Below, in pieces: positions 41,609 to 49,730 of a DNA stretch of 64,000 nt; position 1 is the stretch's first letter, and each line of letters begins with the position of its first letter. Source of the stretch: Actinomycetes bacterium (GTDB taxonomy: Bacteria; Actinomycetota; Coriobacteriia; Anaerosomatales; Anaerosomataceae). The stretch lies in NCBI GenBank assembly GCA_022839745.1, contig JALHJB010000005.1, positions 62,001 through 126,000 on the forward strand, given 5' to 3'. The notes beneath the pieces were generated by a model. The model saw nothing but the letters and a program-made list of their open reading frames with translations, did no database searches and was not told the DNA's origin. The position numbers and the translations under genes were made by a program.

Positions 41609-43012
41609 CTATGCCTTCTTGAGCGACTTCGCATGGTTGTACAGCCAGAAGCCCACCGCCACCGAGATGATCGTGCCGCCGATGGTGATGGCGTAAAACG
41701 CGCCGAGCGGCGTACCCTCGGGCGGCACGAGGAAGAAGAGCGCCAGCGTGAACAGGATCCCGATCTCGCACAGGACGGTCCACAGCCAGGCGCCAGCGTC
41801 GCCGCCGGGCACCTTGTACGGCCGGTGCTGCTCGGGGAACTTCTTTCTGAGCGCCACGAGCGACGGGAACATGAGCAGGTACGGCAGCAGGAACACCACG
41901 GAGCTGAGCGAGAAGATCGCCCAGAAGATGCCCTCGTTGTTGCCGAACAGCACGTAGGTGAGCACCGTTACCACGGTGGCGATGATGCCCATCAGATAGA
42001 ACGCGTAGTCAGGCGTGTCGAACTTGGGGTGCATGTGGCCAAAGACGCCCGGCGCGGTCTCGTCCATACCGGTAGCGGCGATAGACTCGTTGGCGCCGAT
42101 CGACCAGGTCACCATGTTGCCGAGGAACGTGAAGAGCACGCCGATCGCCATGACCGCGAACACAGGGCCAGCGGCGGCGCCGAGCACGGCCTCGAACGCC
42201 GGCTTGAGCGCGTCCACGATGCCGGTCTCGATGACGATCTCGTCCACCGGGATCACGGCGAGCACGCCAAAAGTCGCGAACATGTAGATGAACAGGATGG
42301 CGAGCCCGGCGGCGAAGATCATCTTCGGCACATCACGCTTGGGATCCTTGACCGAGTCGCCCACCGAGCTCATGAGCTCGAATCCCATGAAGCTGTAGAT
42401 CACGACCGGGAGATACGTGAGGTTGTCGAACGACATGTCCGGTATCCAGTTGGCGAGCGAGAAGTCGTTCGCCAGCCCGCCGTTTTTGATCGCAGCCGCG
42501 ATGCCCGCGACGCCGAGAACCAAGAACACGACCATCTTCACGACGGCGGATGCGTTTGGCACCCACTTGGAGTAGCGCTTGGGCAGCACGCCGATGGCGA
42601 CCATCACCCAGATGAGCGCGATGACGAGCGCTGCCTCGAGCCACAGCGGCATCGTGATGCCGAACGCCGCTGTGAGCGTGTAGACGAACAGGACGAACAC
42701 GCTTGGCGCCCAGAGCGCAACGTTCACCCAGTACAACCACGCGGTGACGGTGCCCCACATGGGCCCGAACGCCTCGCGCACCCACACGTAGAGCCCGCCG
42801 TCGTCGGGCCAGGCGGCACCGAGCTCGGCGGTCACGAACCCGTATGGGATGAAGAACAGTACGGCGAGGACGATCCAGAACGTCATGCCCTGCACGCCCA
42901 TCGCCGCGGATGAAGCGATCGTGTCTCCCACAAGGATCGCGGAGACGGAGAACAGGATCATCGACGCCAGGCCGAATACCTTGTGCTTGGTTGGTGCGTT
43001 CTCTGCAGCCAT
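41609..43012 (-). CDS. APC-family amino acid/polyamine antiporter (probable agmatine:putrescine exchanger)
   Basis: A 467-residue membrane protein with about 12 helices. APC features are GLASMILFSVSAILVGDTI, AWPDDGGLYVWVREAFGPMWG and GFELMSSVGDSVKDPKRDVPK. The substrate is inferred from its position between the carbamoyltransferase and agmatine deiminase genes, matching AguD-type exchangers that import agmatine and export putrescine. The sequence alone does not fix the substrate. Confidence 0.85.
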   Translation of the reverse strand: MAAENAPTKHKVFGLASMILFSVSAILVGDTIASSAAMGVQGMTFWIVLAVLFFIPYGFVTAELGAAWPDDGGLYVWVREAFGPMWGTVTAWLYWVNVALWAPSVFVLFVYTLTAAFGITMPLWLEAALVIALIWVMVAIGVLPKRYSKWVPNASAVVKMVVFLVLGVAGIAAAIKNGGLANDFSLANWIPDMSFDNLTYLPVVIYSFMGFELMSSVGDSVKDPKRDVPKMIFAAGLAILFIYMFATFGVLAVIPVDEIVIETGIVDALKPAFEAVLGAAAGPVFAVMAIGVLFTFLGNMVTWSIGANESIAATGMDETAPGVFGHMHPKFDTPDYAFYLMGIIATVVTVLTYVLFGNNEGIFWAIFSLSSVVFLLPYLLMFPSLVALRKKFPEQHRPYKVPGGDAGAWLWTVLCEIGILFTLALFFLVPPEGTPLGAFYAITIGGTIISVAVGFWLYNHAKSLKKA

Positions 43013-43047
43013 CGAAGTTCCTCCCCGGGCCCGAAGGCCCCCTCGGA

Positions 43048-44061
43048 TCAGGTCAGCAGTGCGCGGGCGATCGGATGGAGCCGTTCGTCAGCGGGCAGCT
43101 CATCGATGCCGATGAGCGCGAGCATCAGAGCCTTCTGGAAGTGCATGCGGTTCTCGGCCTGCGGGAAGATGATCGAGGCATCGCTGTCGGCGACCTCGTC
43201 GGTGACCTCCTCGCCGCGCATAGCGGGCAGGCAGTGCATGAACCGCGCACTCTCTTTGGCCTTCGCCATGAGCGCGCTGTTCACCTGGAACGGCGTGAAC
43301 GCCTTGATGCGCGCCTCGTACTCGTCCTCCTGCCCCGTCCACCACCAGCAGTCGGTGTAGATGAAGTCGGCGCCTTCGATCGCCTCGAGCGGATCGTGCG
43401 TGAGCATGAAGCTCCCGCCATTGTCCTCCGCGATCTGCGCGGCCTTCTTCTGGAGCGCCTCGTCCATCTCATACCCCGGCGCGTTCCCGATACGTACGTT
43501 CAGGCCGAGCTTGGTGAGCGTGGTAGCAAGCGAGTTGCACGGGTGCGCCGCATCGCCGAGGTAGGCGAACGTAACCCCTTCGAGGCGGCCCGCGTGCTCA
43601 AGTATGGTGAGCGCGTCGCTCATCGACTGTGCAGGGTGGCGGTCCGCGTCCATGCCGTTGATGACCGGAACCGTCGCAAAGCGCGCAAGCTCCTCGATGG
43701 TCTCGTTCTTCTTCGAGCGGATCTCGATCGCGTCGTTCATGCGGGAGAGAACGCGGGCCGTGTCGGCCACTGTCTCACGCCCGGGCAGGTGTATCTCACC
43801 GGGACGCAGGTAGAGCGCGTTACCGCCGAGCTCGGCGAACCCGTTCTCAAAGCTCACGCGCGTGCGGGTGGACGACGCCTCGAAGATCATGGCGAGATGG
43901 CGGCCCGGCAGGAACGGCGTGAGCCGCATCTTCTGGCGCAGGGCCTTCAGGTGCACCGCAAGCACCAGCAGGTCCTCGAGGTCCTGACGCGAGTAGTCGA
44001 GATCGGTCAGGTAGTGCCGGCCTCTCAAACGTCGCAGAGCGGGCAGTGTCCGCATGTCCAT
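43048..44061 (-). CDS. Putrescine (or ornithine) carbamoyltransferase
   Basis: A 337-residue transcarbamylase with the carbamoyl-phosphate loop SSTRTRVSFE, DRHPAQSMSDALTI and the late HCLPAMRGEEVTDEV. The binding loop for the amine reads YTDCWWWTGQEDEYE, unlike the usual ornithine SMG loop. Context (agmatine deiminase, carbamate kinase, APC antiporter) favours phosphorolysis of N-carbamoylputrescine to putrescine and carbamoyl phosphate. Residues alone do not separate it fully from an ornithine enzyme. Confidence 0.85.
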   Translation of the reverse strand: MDMRTLPALRRLRGRHYLTDLDYSRQDLEDLLVLAVHLKALRQKMRLTPFLPGRHLAMIFEASSTRTRVSFENGFAELGGNALYLRPGEIHLPGRETVADTARVLSRMNDAIEIRSKKNETIEELARFATVPVINGMDADRHPAQSMSDALTILEHAGRLEGVTFAYLGDAAHPCNSLATTLTKLGLNVRIGNAPGYEMDEALQKKAAQIAEDNGGSFMLTHDPLEAIEGADFIYTDCWWWTGQEDEYEARIKAFTPFQVNSALMAKAKESARFMHCLPAMRGEEVTDEVADSDASIIFPQAENRMHFQKALMLALIGIDELPADERLHPIARALLT

Positions 44062-44118
44062 ATGCGTCCTCCTCCTCGTGTATCGGCGCGTTCTGTGCCA
44101 GGGGCCGGCAGCCGGCCC

Positions 44119-45066
44119 CTATCTCTCCTCTCCTTCGTCGATGGGATCGGGCTCAACGATCGTCCCAGCCTCGCCGGCGACGATCGCTGTGATGTCGTCC
44201 AGGCTCCCGATGGCGGCGCGGTGACCGGTGCTTCGAACGAAGCGGATAGCCGCCTCTACCTTCGGCCCCATCGAGCCCGCCGCGAACTCATGCCGCTCGA
44301 GCTCGGCCGGCGTCGTGCGGCCGAGAAGGCGCTGGGCCCGAGTACCCCAGTCGAGGTACACGCCGGGGGCGTCTGTGGCCATCAGGAAGAGATCCGCCCC
44401 CAGTTGACTTGCGAGGAGCTGGCCGGCGAGGTCTTTGTCGATCACAGCCTCCACGCCCACCAGCGTGCGGGTGCCATCGGGCAGATACGCCGTGGGGATA
44501 CCGCCGCCGCCAGCACAGATGACCACGGTGTCTCTCTCCACGAGCCACCTGATCGGGTCGAGCTCGAAGATCTGCTTCGGTTCGGGAGAGGGCACCACCC
44601 GGCGCATGTGCGGACCATCGGGACGGAACACCCACCCCTTCTCCGCGGCGAGCACCTCCGCTTCTTCATTCGTGTACACGGGACCGACGAACTTGGTCGG
44701 ATTCTCGAACGCCGGATCGTCAAGGTCGACTTCGACCATCGTGAGTATCGTGGCGAGCGGTTTCTCGAACGGCAGCAGGTTGCCAAGCTCCTGCTCCACC
44801 ATGTACGCGATCATGCCCTGGCTCTGAGCGCCGAGCACATCAAGAGGGTACGGCTCCACATCCTTGTAAGCCGCCGCCTGCAGGGCGAGCAGCCCCACCT
44901 GTGGCCCATTGCCGTGCGCGAGAACAAGATTGTGCCGCTCGGCGATGGGCGCGAGTGCCCGGGCGGCGATGCGAACGTTGTTTCGCTGCACCTCAGCGGT
45001 CATGGGCTCCGAGCGACGGAGCAGAGCGTTTCCACCAAGAGCCACTACGATGGTCTGCTTCTCCAC
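44119..45066 (-). CDS. Carbamate kinase
   Basis: It transfers phosphate from carbamoyl phosphate to ADP, giving ATP, the energy-yielding step of the agmatine pathway. VVALGGNALLRR, LVLAHGNGPQVGLLALQ, VICAGGGGIPTAYLPDG, EAVIDKDLAGQLLASQL and FAAGSMGPKVEAAIRFV are all diagnostic. The length is 315 residues. The GTG start has AGGAGG six bases upstream; a longer frame would run into the promoter. First gene of the operon and divergent from the TetR gene. Confidence 0.95.
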   Translation of the reverse strand: MEKQTIVVALGGNALLRRSEPMTAEVQRNNVRIAARALAPIAERHNLVLAHGNGPQVGLLALQAAAYKDVEPYPLDVLGAQSQGMIAYMVEQELGNLLPFEKPLATILTMVEVDLDDPAFENPTKFVGPVYTNEEAEVLAAEKGWVFRPDGPHMRRVVPSPEPKQIFELDPIRWLVERDTVVICAGGGGIPTAYLPDGTRTLVGVEAVIDKDLAGQLLASQLGADLFLMATDAPGVYLDWGTRAQRLLGRTTPAELERHEFAAGSMGPKVEAAIRFVRSTGHRAAIGSLDDITAIVAGEAGTIVEPDPIDEGEER

Positions 45067-45126
45067 GCGAAACCTCCTGTGCAACCCGGTGATCGGTGCC
45101 CGGACCGCCCCCAGACCGGCCTTCAC

Positions 45127-45159
45127 TTTAGTTTATTTGTCCGGTCGGCTAAATCTAAA
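45127..45159. promoter_or_regulatory. AT-rich divergent promoter region with partial inverted repeat
   Basis: TTTAG (45127-45131) and CTAAA (45155-45159) form the outer arms of a 33-bp imperfect palindrome in the only AT-rich stretch between the carbamate kinase and TetR genes. A TATATA -10-like element for the TetR gene is at 45171-45176. This is the likely TetR operator. Confidence 0.45.
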
Positions 45160-45213
45160 CATCTCGTGGCTATATACTTCAGGAGAGACACTCTCCACGG
45201 AGGTGAGCGGGCA

Positions 45214-45888
45214 ATGGAAGCCCAGGTACCCAAGCGCCGCCCCGGCAGGCCGCGAACGCGCCAGCAGGCGCTCGAACTGCGCGCGCAGGATCCCATCGAA
45301 TCGCTCCCCCCTACCGCCCGCAGACTGCTCGATGCCGCGCGTCGGATACTCGAGCGCGACGGCATCGCGGCGCTGAGCCTCTCAGCTGTCGCGGAGGAGG
45401 CCGATGAGTCAAAGGCGAGTATCGGCTACCACTTCGGCAACAAGGAAGGGCTGATCGTCGCCCTCGTCGACTCGCTCGTACACGAGGCCAACCGGGGCCT
45501 GGTGGCGCAGACGCACCAGTACCCCCTGGGCGACACCAGGCTGCGCGTACTGATGGAAGGCGAGCGTGAGATCATCGAAGACACGCAGGGGTTCATCGCC
45601 CTGCTCGAGATCTTCCCGTACGCGATGCGCAGCGAATCCATCCGTGGCCGCATCGCAGATCTGTACGCGGGCTACCGCGACACCGTGCTCGATGTGCTCG
45701 ATGCCGGGCAGGGCACGCCCACACGGGAGCTCGCCTCATTCGCGCTGCTCACGATAGCGATCGTCGACGGGCTGTCCATCCAGTACGCCCTGGACCCCGA
45801 CCGGGTCGATCTCGAAGCGGCAACGCACCTGTGGCAGCGGATGGGCCGGTGTGTGTTGAGCGACCTTGGCATGGTCGACATCGGATAG
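45214..45888 (+). CDS. TetR family transcriptional regulator of the agmatine operon (predicted)
   Basis: A 224-residue protein. A basic N-terminal extension (KRRPGRPRTRQQ) is followed by the TetR helix-turn-helix (LSLSAVAEEADESKASIGYHFGN) and an all-helical ligand domain with IVDGLSIQYALDPDRVD. The ATG at MEAQVPKRRP follows GGAGGTGAG. It is transcribed away from the agmatine genes across 147 bases, the standard layout of a local repressor. The ligand may be agmatine or putrescine. Confidence 0.88.
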   Translation: MEAQVPKRRPGRPRTRQQALELRAQDPIESLPPTARRLLDAARRILERDGIAALSLSAVAEEADESKASIGYHFGNKEGLIVALVDSLVHEANRGLVAQTHQYPLGDTRLRVLMEGEREIIEDTQGFIALLEIFPYAMRSESIRGRIADLYAGYRDTVLDVLDAGQGTPTRELASFALLTIAIVDGLSIQYALDPDRVDLEAATHLWQRMGRCVLSDLGMVDIG

Positions 45889-45901
45889 CCGAGGACTCGC
45901 G

Positions 45902-46246
45902 TCAGCGGAAGAGGCCTGTCACCATGGCCGCATGCACGCCGATCCAGGCCAGGTTCACGATCCAGATGGTCTTCTGCCGGTGGATGAGCCCGTACACGGT
46001 CCAGGTGATAGCCACCGTCAGGCCGATGACCGAGGTGACCGCCGATAGACCCGCCGTGCGATTGAGTGCCCAGACGTTGTAGAGCTGGGGCGCCATGGCA
46101 AGCGGATAGATCAGCCCGAGAAGGAGCACCATCCGATTCACGTGCGGTTCGATAGCGTCCGCCACATGCTCGGTGACGTGCGCCGCACGCGGGACTATGC
46201 CCGCGGCAGATACCTGGACCCGTAGTGGCTTCCTCACGTGCAGCAT
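45902..46246 (-). CDS. SemiSWEET/PQ-loop small membrane protein
   Basis: About 114 residues. An N-terminal soluble part is followed by three helices: LLLGLIYPLAMAPQLYNVW (with the PQ motif), GLSAVTSVIGLTVAITWTVYG and IWIVNLAWIGVHAAMVTGL. SemiSWEETs dimerise to move sugars or other small solutes. The start was chosen at MLHVRKPLRV because GGAG lies nine bases upstream; ATG at 46255 and TTG at 46264 are alternatives. It is convergent with the TetR gene. Confidence 0.75.
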   Translation of the reverse strand: MLHVRKPLRVQVSAAGIVPRAAHVTEHVADAIEPHVNRMVLLLGLIYPLAMAPQLYNVWALNRTAGLSAVTSVIGLTVAITWTVYGLIHRQKTIWIVNLAWIGVHAAMVTGLFR

Positions 46247-46431
46247 TCCGTTCATCTCCGCCAATCATGCTCGCCGTATGCACCTACCTACCCTATCGTC
46301 GCCAGGGGTGTATACAGCAAGCCCTCGACAGCGGCCTGTGTCCGGGGCGTTGACGGTACGTCACTTGCTGTGCCGAAAGGCAGTGATGGCTCCCTCACAA
46401 CATCTGGATATGTTCGTGGCCGAACGACCTC

Positions 46432-46459
46432 TGGACATCAGCGCAAGCAAGTTTAATAC
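46432..46459 (+). promoter_or_regulatory. Promoter for the small zinc-ribbon gene
   Basis: A -35 TGGACA (46432-46437) and a -10 TAATAC (46454-46459) are 16 bases apart, with a start codon 29 bases beyond the -10. Confidence 0.5.
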
Positions 46460-46487
46460 TCGTCAATGCAGGGCAAGGAGATGTGTG

Positions 46488-46646
46488 ATGGTTCGCAAAG
46501 AGACGTGTCCCGCCTGCAGGGGCAACCGGGTCATCACCGTTGAGCCGCGGCCGGGCATCAAGGAGTGGCGCCCGTGCAAAGGCTGCAACGGCACCGGGTA
46601 TCTGGTGCGCGTCTCAACGGGAGGCGGATACTCCGGCCGCTGCTGA
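46488..46646 (+). CDS. Small DnaJ-type zinc-finger protein (52 aa)
   Basis: Too short for most gene callers but well supported: AAGGAG precedes the ATG and a promoter is nearby. It has two CxxC-type knuckles, ETCPACRGN and PCKGCNGTGYL, like one DnaJ central zinc finger (CxxCxGxG). It probably binds zinc and a protein or nucleic-acid partner; no function is assigned. Confidence 0.7.
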   Translation: MVRKETCPACRGNRVITVEPRPGIKEWRPCKGCNGTGYLVRVSTGGGYSGRC

Positions 46647-46699
46647 TCGGGGAACCGTCGGCTTCCTACGATGACTCACACAACAAGAGCCGACTTCCG

Positions 46700-46723
46700 G
46701 AACGGCCCCTTCGGGGGCCGTTC
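46700..46723. terminator. UUCG-loop terminator hairpin
   Basis: A perfect 10-bp stem, GAACGGCCCC / GGGGCCGTTC, with a TTCG tetraloop between the convergent small genes. Confidence 0.75.
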
Positions 46724-46728
46724 GCCTG

Positions 46729-46941
46729 TCAGCTGAAGAAGATGTAGTAGCGGCAGTGGCGCTTCTCCGGGCAGTCGGCCGGCGTGGTGCTCGCCGTGTA
46801 GAACCAGCGGGTCCCCTCAACGAAGCAGCTGCACTCCACGTGCCAGTCTTCGGGCTTCACGCGGGTGTTGAAGCGATCGCTCTCGTCGACCTGCTCGCGC
46901 CAGTAGAAGCACTTGCCCTGTATCGGCTGATAGCCGTCCAC
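46729..46941 (-). CDS. Small Cys-rich protein (70 aa), uncharacterised
   Basis: The GTG start follows AGGGAGG. The protein has five Cys (K-C-F-Y-W, V-E-C-S-C-F, A-D-C-P-E, R-H-C-R) and many aromatic residues, including a final RYYIFFS. No family was recognised. The spacing could bind zinc or an Fe-S cluster. It starts 15 bases after the upstream 121-residue gene, so they are co-transcribed. Confidence 0.6.
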   Translation of the reverse strand: MDGYQPIQGKCFYWREQVDESDRFNTRVKPEDWHVECSCFVEGTRWFYTASTTPADCPEKRHCRYYIFFS

Positions 46942-46956
46942 ATGCCTCCCTGTGCT

Positions 46957-47322
46957 CTACCCGTGCCCGCGCGGAAGCACGGGGGGCAGCTCGAGACGGT
47001 TGTGGTCCTTGAGCTCCATGATGCTGAAGACGCCGTTCATCAGCAGGATGCCCTGGATCGTGCCGATCCACCGGTAGGCCTTGGCGAACCGTCCCGCACG
47101 AAGAAACAGACGTGTCTGCCCGCACATCCACATCGCATGGTTAAGCGTGTCGTACTTGGGAGTCTCGAACCGGCAGGAACCGATGTGGCCCTCGATGTCT
47201 TCGTAGCGCGCAGACCGGTAGCCGAGTTCTGTGAGCGTCTTCTCGTAGAACTCGAGCATGCCGTACGCATGCTGAGTGGTGAAATCGTCATCAAAGCTGC
47301 GCGGCTCGTCTACGCGAGTCAT
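46957..47322 (-). CDS. Uncharacterised protein (121 aa)
   Basis: Soluble, helical-looking, with FTTQHAYGMLEFYEKTL and a central FETPKYDTLNHAMWMCGQ. The segment RLFLRAGRFAKAYRWIGTI is amphipathic and resembles a TPR-like helix pair. The ATG at MTRVDEPRSF has AGAGG upstream (a GTG nine bases earlier is possible). No family was recognised. It is paired with the small Cys-rich gene downstream. Confidence 0.6.
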   Translation of the reverse strand: MTRVDEPRSFDDDFTTQHAYGMLEFYEKTLTELGYRSARYEDIEGHIGSCRFETPKYDTLNHAMWMCGQTRLFLRAGRFAKAYRWIGTIQGILLMNGVFSIMELKDHNRLELPPVLPRGHG

Positions 47323-47393
47323 CGGCGCCACCTCTCGTTGCGGTCATGATGACCCAGGAGCGGCGCTGATGTAAACCCGGTCGTGCAGCCGGC

Positions 47394-48737
47394 CTACTTG
47401 GCGGGGCAGAGCCGCTCGGGAGGAGGACCACACGGGAACGCACCGGCGTCGTCGAGCAAGACCTTCTCATGTGCCGGGAGGAGCTCGCGCTCGTGATCGC
47501 GATGATCGTTTGAGGTGGCGAGTGTCTCGCGCATCATCACCAGCAGCAGATAGCGCCCTCGGGGAGTGAGCGTGATCCAGCGTTCATCGTTGGTGGCGAT
47601 GCCACCGGAGAGCTTCATGAAGGCAAGCTCGACCGGCATCGCGCGTTCGATCGGCACACCGAAGTCGGCGCGGAACTTCTGCTTGTCGAGCCTGAGACCG
47701 AAGAGCTCCGTCACGAACCGGTAGCGCATGCGGCCGAGCGTGCTGTACGGCTTACCGGCCTTTGCCACGGCTGTCCGACCCGCGGCGATCCGGTTGCGGT
47801 AGTCGTCGAGGGAAAACGTGTTGTTGTAGATGCGCCCGCCCAGATACGACATCGCGCCCGAGCCGACACCCACGTACTCCTCGTAGTCGACGATGTACTC
47901 GTCGATCATACCGCCTTTGTCGCGCGAGAACGTCCACGCCGACGCTGGTTCGAAATCGGGCGCGAGGCCCTCGACGATGACACGGTAGTACTCGGCTTCG
48001 CGCCCGTAGTCCACCACACCGATGGTACGCGCGAGTTCGCGCCGGTTCTTCGGTGACGCCATGAGCGGGTAGAAGGTCGTCTGGTTCGCACCGGTCTGCT
48101 TCACGAGCTCGATGTCCCGCTCCAGCATCGTGCGCGTTTGGCTCGGGAAGTTGAAGATCATATCGACGTTAAGCGAGGGGAACTTGCCCGCGGCGGAACA
48201 GACCCGCTCGAAGACGGCCTCCGAACAGCCGTACTTGTCGTAGCGGGCCATCTGCTGGAGCAGCTGGTCATCAAAGCTCTGAACGCCCACGCTGAACCGC
48301 TGCACGCGATCCTTCAGAGCGTCGATCGATTCATCGGTGATGTGGTTCGGGCTCGATTCGGCAGACACCTCGCCGATGCCGGGATAGAGCGACTTCGCCA
48401 GATCGATGGTGGTGCACAGCTCGTCGACCAGGATCGTCGGCGTACCGCCACCGATGTACAGCGCGCCGAAATCGTAGCCGTATTCGGCGGTGCGCTCGAG
48501 CTCGGTACGCAGCGACCGGAAGTAGTCGCGCGCACGGTCCTCGCCGTAGAGGAAGCGGTTGAACGAGCAGTACGGGCACAGCCGTTCGCAGAACGGGATG
48601 TGCAGGTACAGCGAGTACTGGCGCCCGGGCTCGGCGTCGGGAAGCCGGGTGATCTCGATCGGCGACTGACTCATGTACCCACGGTTGAGCACCCGGAGGA
48701 CCCCGGTGAGCATGCGTTCGGAGAGCACGAAAGGCAC
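47394..48737 (-). CDS. HemN-like radical SAM protein (coproporphyrinogen dehydrogenase family)
   Basis: A 447-residue protein. The radical-SAM motif is IPFCERLCPYCSFNRFLYG (C-x3-C-x2-C plus the fourth Cys position replaced by F), with YIGGGTPTIL, SPNHITDESIDAL and SVGVQSFDDQLLQQM. The C-terminal part has the HemN/HutW layout. It may be a true oxygen-independent coproporphyrinogen oxidase or a paralogue with another role (HemW-like proteins transfer heme). The GTG start has AAGGAC upstream; internal Mets at about residues 9 and 22 are alternatives. Confidence 0.78.
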   Translation of the reverse strand: MPFVLSERMLTGVLRVLNRGYMSQSPIEITRLPDAEPGRQYSLYLHIPFCERLCPYCSFNRFLYGEDRARDYFRSLRTELERTAEYGYDFGALYIGGGTPTILVDELCTTIDLAKSLYPGIGEVSAESSPNHITDESIDALKDRVQRFSVGVQSFDDQLLQQMARYDKYGCSEAVFERVCSAAGKFPSLNVDMIFNFPSQTRTMLERDIELVKQTGANQTTFYPLMASPKNRRELARTIGVVDYGREAEYYRVIVEGLAPDFEPASAWTFSRDKGGMIDEYIVDYEEYVGVGSGAMSYLGGRIYNNTFSLDDYRNRIAAGRTAVAKAGKPYSTLGRMRYRFVTELFGLRLDKQKFRADFGVPIERAMPVELAFMKLSGGIATNDERWITLTPRGRYLLLVMMRETLATSNDHRDHERELLPAHEKVLLDDAGAFPCGPPPERLCPAK

Positions 48738-48924
48738 GTCCTTATCTGACGAACGGCGGCCGAGAACCGATTGAAGGCCAACAATCCTGTATACGACGCC
48801 TGGCGGTCCATACCTGCAAGACGCGCGCCGGGATGTGTTGACGGGTGAGGACGCCCAGTGGCAGGCACTGCCGCGCCGCCCGTCGATTCGCCGACGCGCT
48901 GGACCTGCCGGGGTCCTGGTGAAA

Positions 48925-48950
48925 CGGCCCCGATGCGAACACCGGGGCCG
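48925..48950 (-). terminator. Hairpin downstream of tRNA-Leu
   Basis: An 8-bp stem, CGGCCCCG / CGGGGCCG, with a 10-base loop, 13 bases past the tRNA 3' end on the minus strand. No T tract. Confidence 0.45.
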
Positions 48951-48963
48951 CTGGTCATCAAGC

Positions 48964-49049
48964 TGGTGCGGGTGAAAGGAGTTGAACCTTCACGGGGTTG
49001 CCCCCACATGGACCTGAACCATGCGCGTCTGCCATTCCGCCACACCCGC
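48964..49049 (-). tRNA. tRNA-Leu(CAG), CCA encoded
   Basis: Class II fold on the reverse strand. The acceptor GCGGGTG pairs with CACCCGC, and the anticodon stem CATGG/CCATG with loop TTCAGGT gives CAG. The variable arm is GTGGGGGCAACCCCGT and the T loop GTTCAACTC. The 3' CCA is encoded. A TAGAAT -10 element lies just upstream (49067-49072). Confidence 0.93.
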
Positions 49050-49187
49050 GTGTGGTGCGAGAAGTGATTCTAGCAGGGGACAGGCCGTCGGGCAACGCTC
49101 GCGAAACGTTGCGCACAAGCGCGTCCCCGCGCGGTGCTGTAGAGTGTCGGCTGAACCACTGCTTCCGATTCGACAGGAGATCCTTTC

Positions 49188-49616
49188 GTGAAACCACAGA
49201 ACGGCGACACCGTCCGCGTGCACTACACTGGCACGCTCGCCGACGGCACCGAGTTCGACACCAGCCGCGGCCGCGATCCGATCAGCTTCACCCTCGGTGA
49301 AGGCGACGTCATCCCCGGCTTCGAGACCGCCGTGGCGGAGCTCGAGGTGGGCCAGAGCGCGACCGTCACCATCCCCGCGACCGAGGCATACGGCGACCGC
49401 AACGAGGACGCCCTCCAGCAGTTCCCGCTCGAGGCGTTCGGCGAGAGCGTACCGCAGGTGGGATGGGGCGTGGAGCTGCAGAACCCGCAGGGCCAGCGCG
49501 TGAACGCGATGGTCGTCGAGATCGGCGATGAGACCGTCACCCTCGACTTCAACCACCCGCTTGCCGGCCAGGACCTCACGTTCGACCTGGAGCTCGTGCA
49601 GATCGTTTCCGAGTAG
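49188..49616 (+). CDS. FKBP-type peptidyl-prolyl isomerase (SlyD type)
   Basis: A 142-residue protein. The FKBP strand KPQNGDTVRVHYTGTLADGT and GEGDVIPGFETAVAEL hold the active site, interrupted by an IF (insert-in-flap) chaperone domain (QFPLEAFGESVPQVGW) and closed by FDLELVQIVSE. There is no His-rich metal tail. The GTG start has AGGAGATCC upstream. It assists folding, probably in the cytosol; no export signal. Confidence 0.92.
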   Translation: MKPQNGDTVRVHYTGTLADGTEFDTSRGRDPISFTLGEGDVIPGFETAVAELEVGQSATVTIPATEAYGDRNEDALQQFPLEAFGESVPQVGWGVELQNPQGQRVNAMVVEIGDETVTLDFNHPLAGQDLTFDLELVQIVSE

Positions 49617-49637
49617 CATCCTGTTCGGCTCTGTGAC

Positions 49638-49666
49638 TCGGGGCGGGGCGCCATGCCCCGCCCCGA
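49638..49666 (+). terminator. Terminator after the FKBP gene
   Basis: A perfect 12-bp stem, TCGGGGCGGGGC / GCCCCGCCCCGA, with a 5-base loop, 22 bases after the stop codon. Confidence 0.75.
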
Positions 49667-49730
49667 CGCGTTTCCGGCCCCGGCTGCTCGGGCTGACGTA
49701 CAATCGCACCAGCAGCGACACTGGAGCACC

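Noticed and set aside
42910..45888. 992-residue plus-strand open frame ending in a TetR protein
   Set aside because: Only the last 224 codons (from 45214) are protein-like and have a ribosome site; the rest is antisense to the carbamoyltransferase and carbamate kinase genes.
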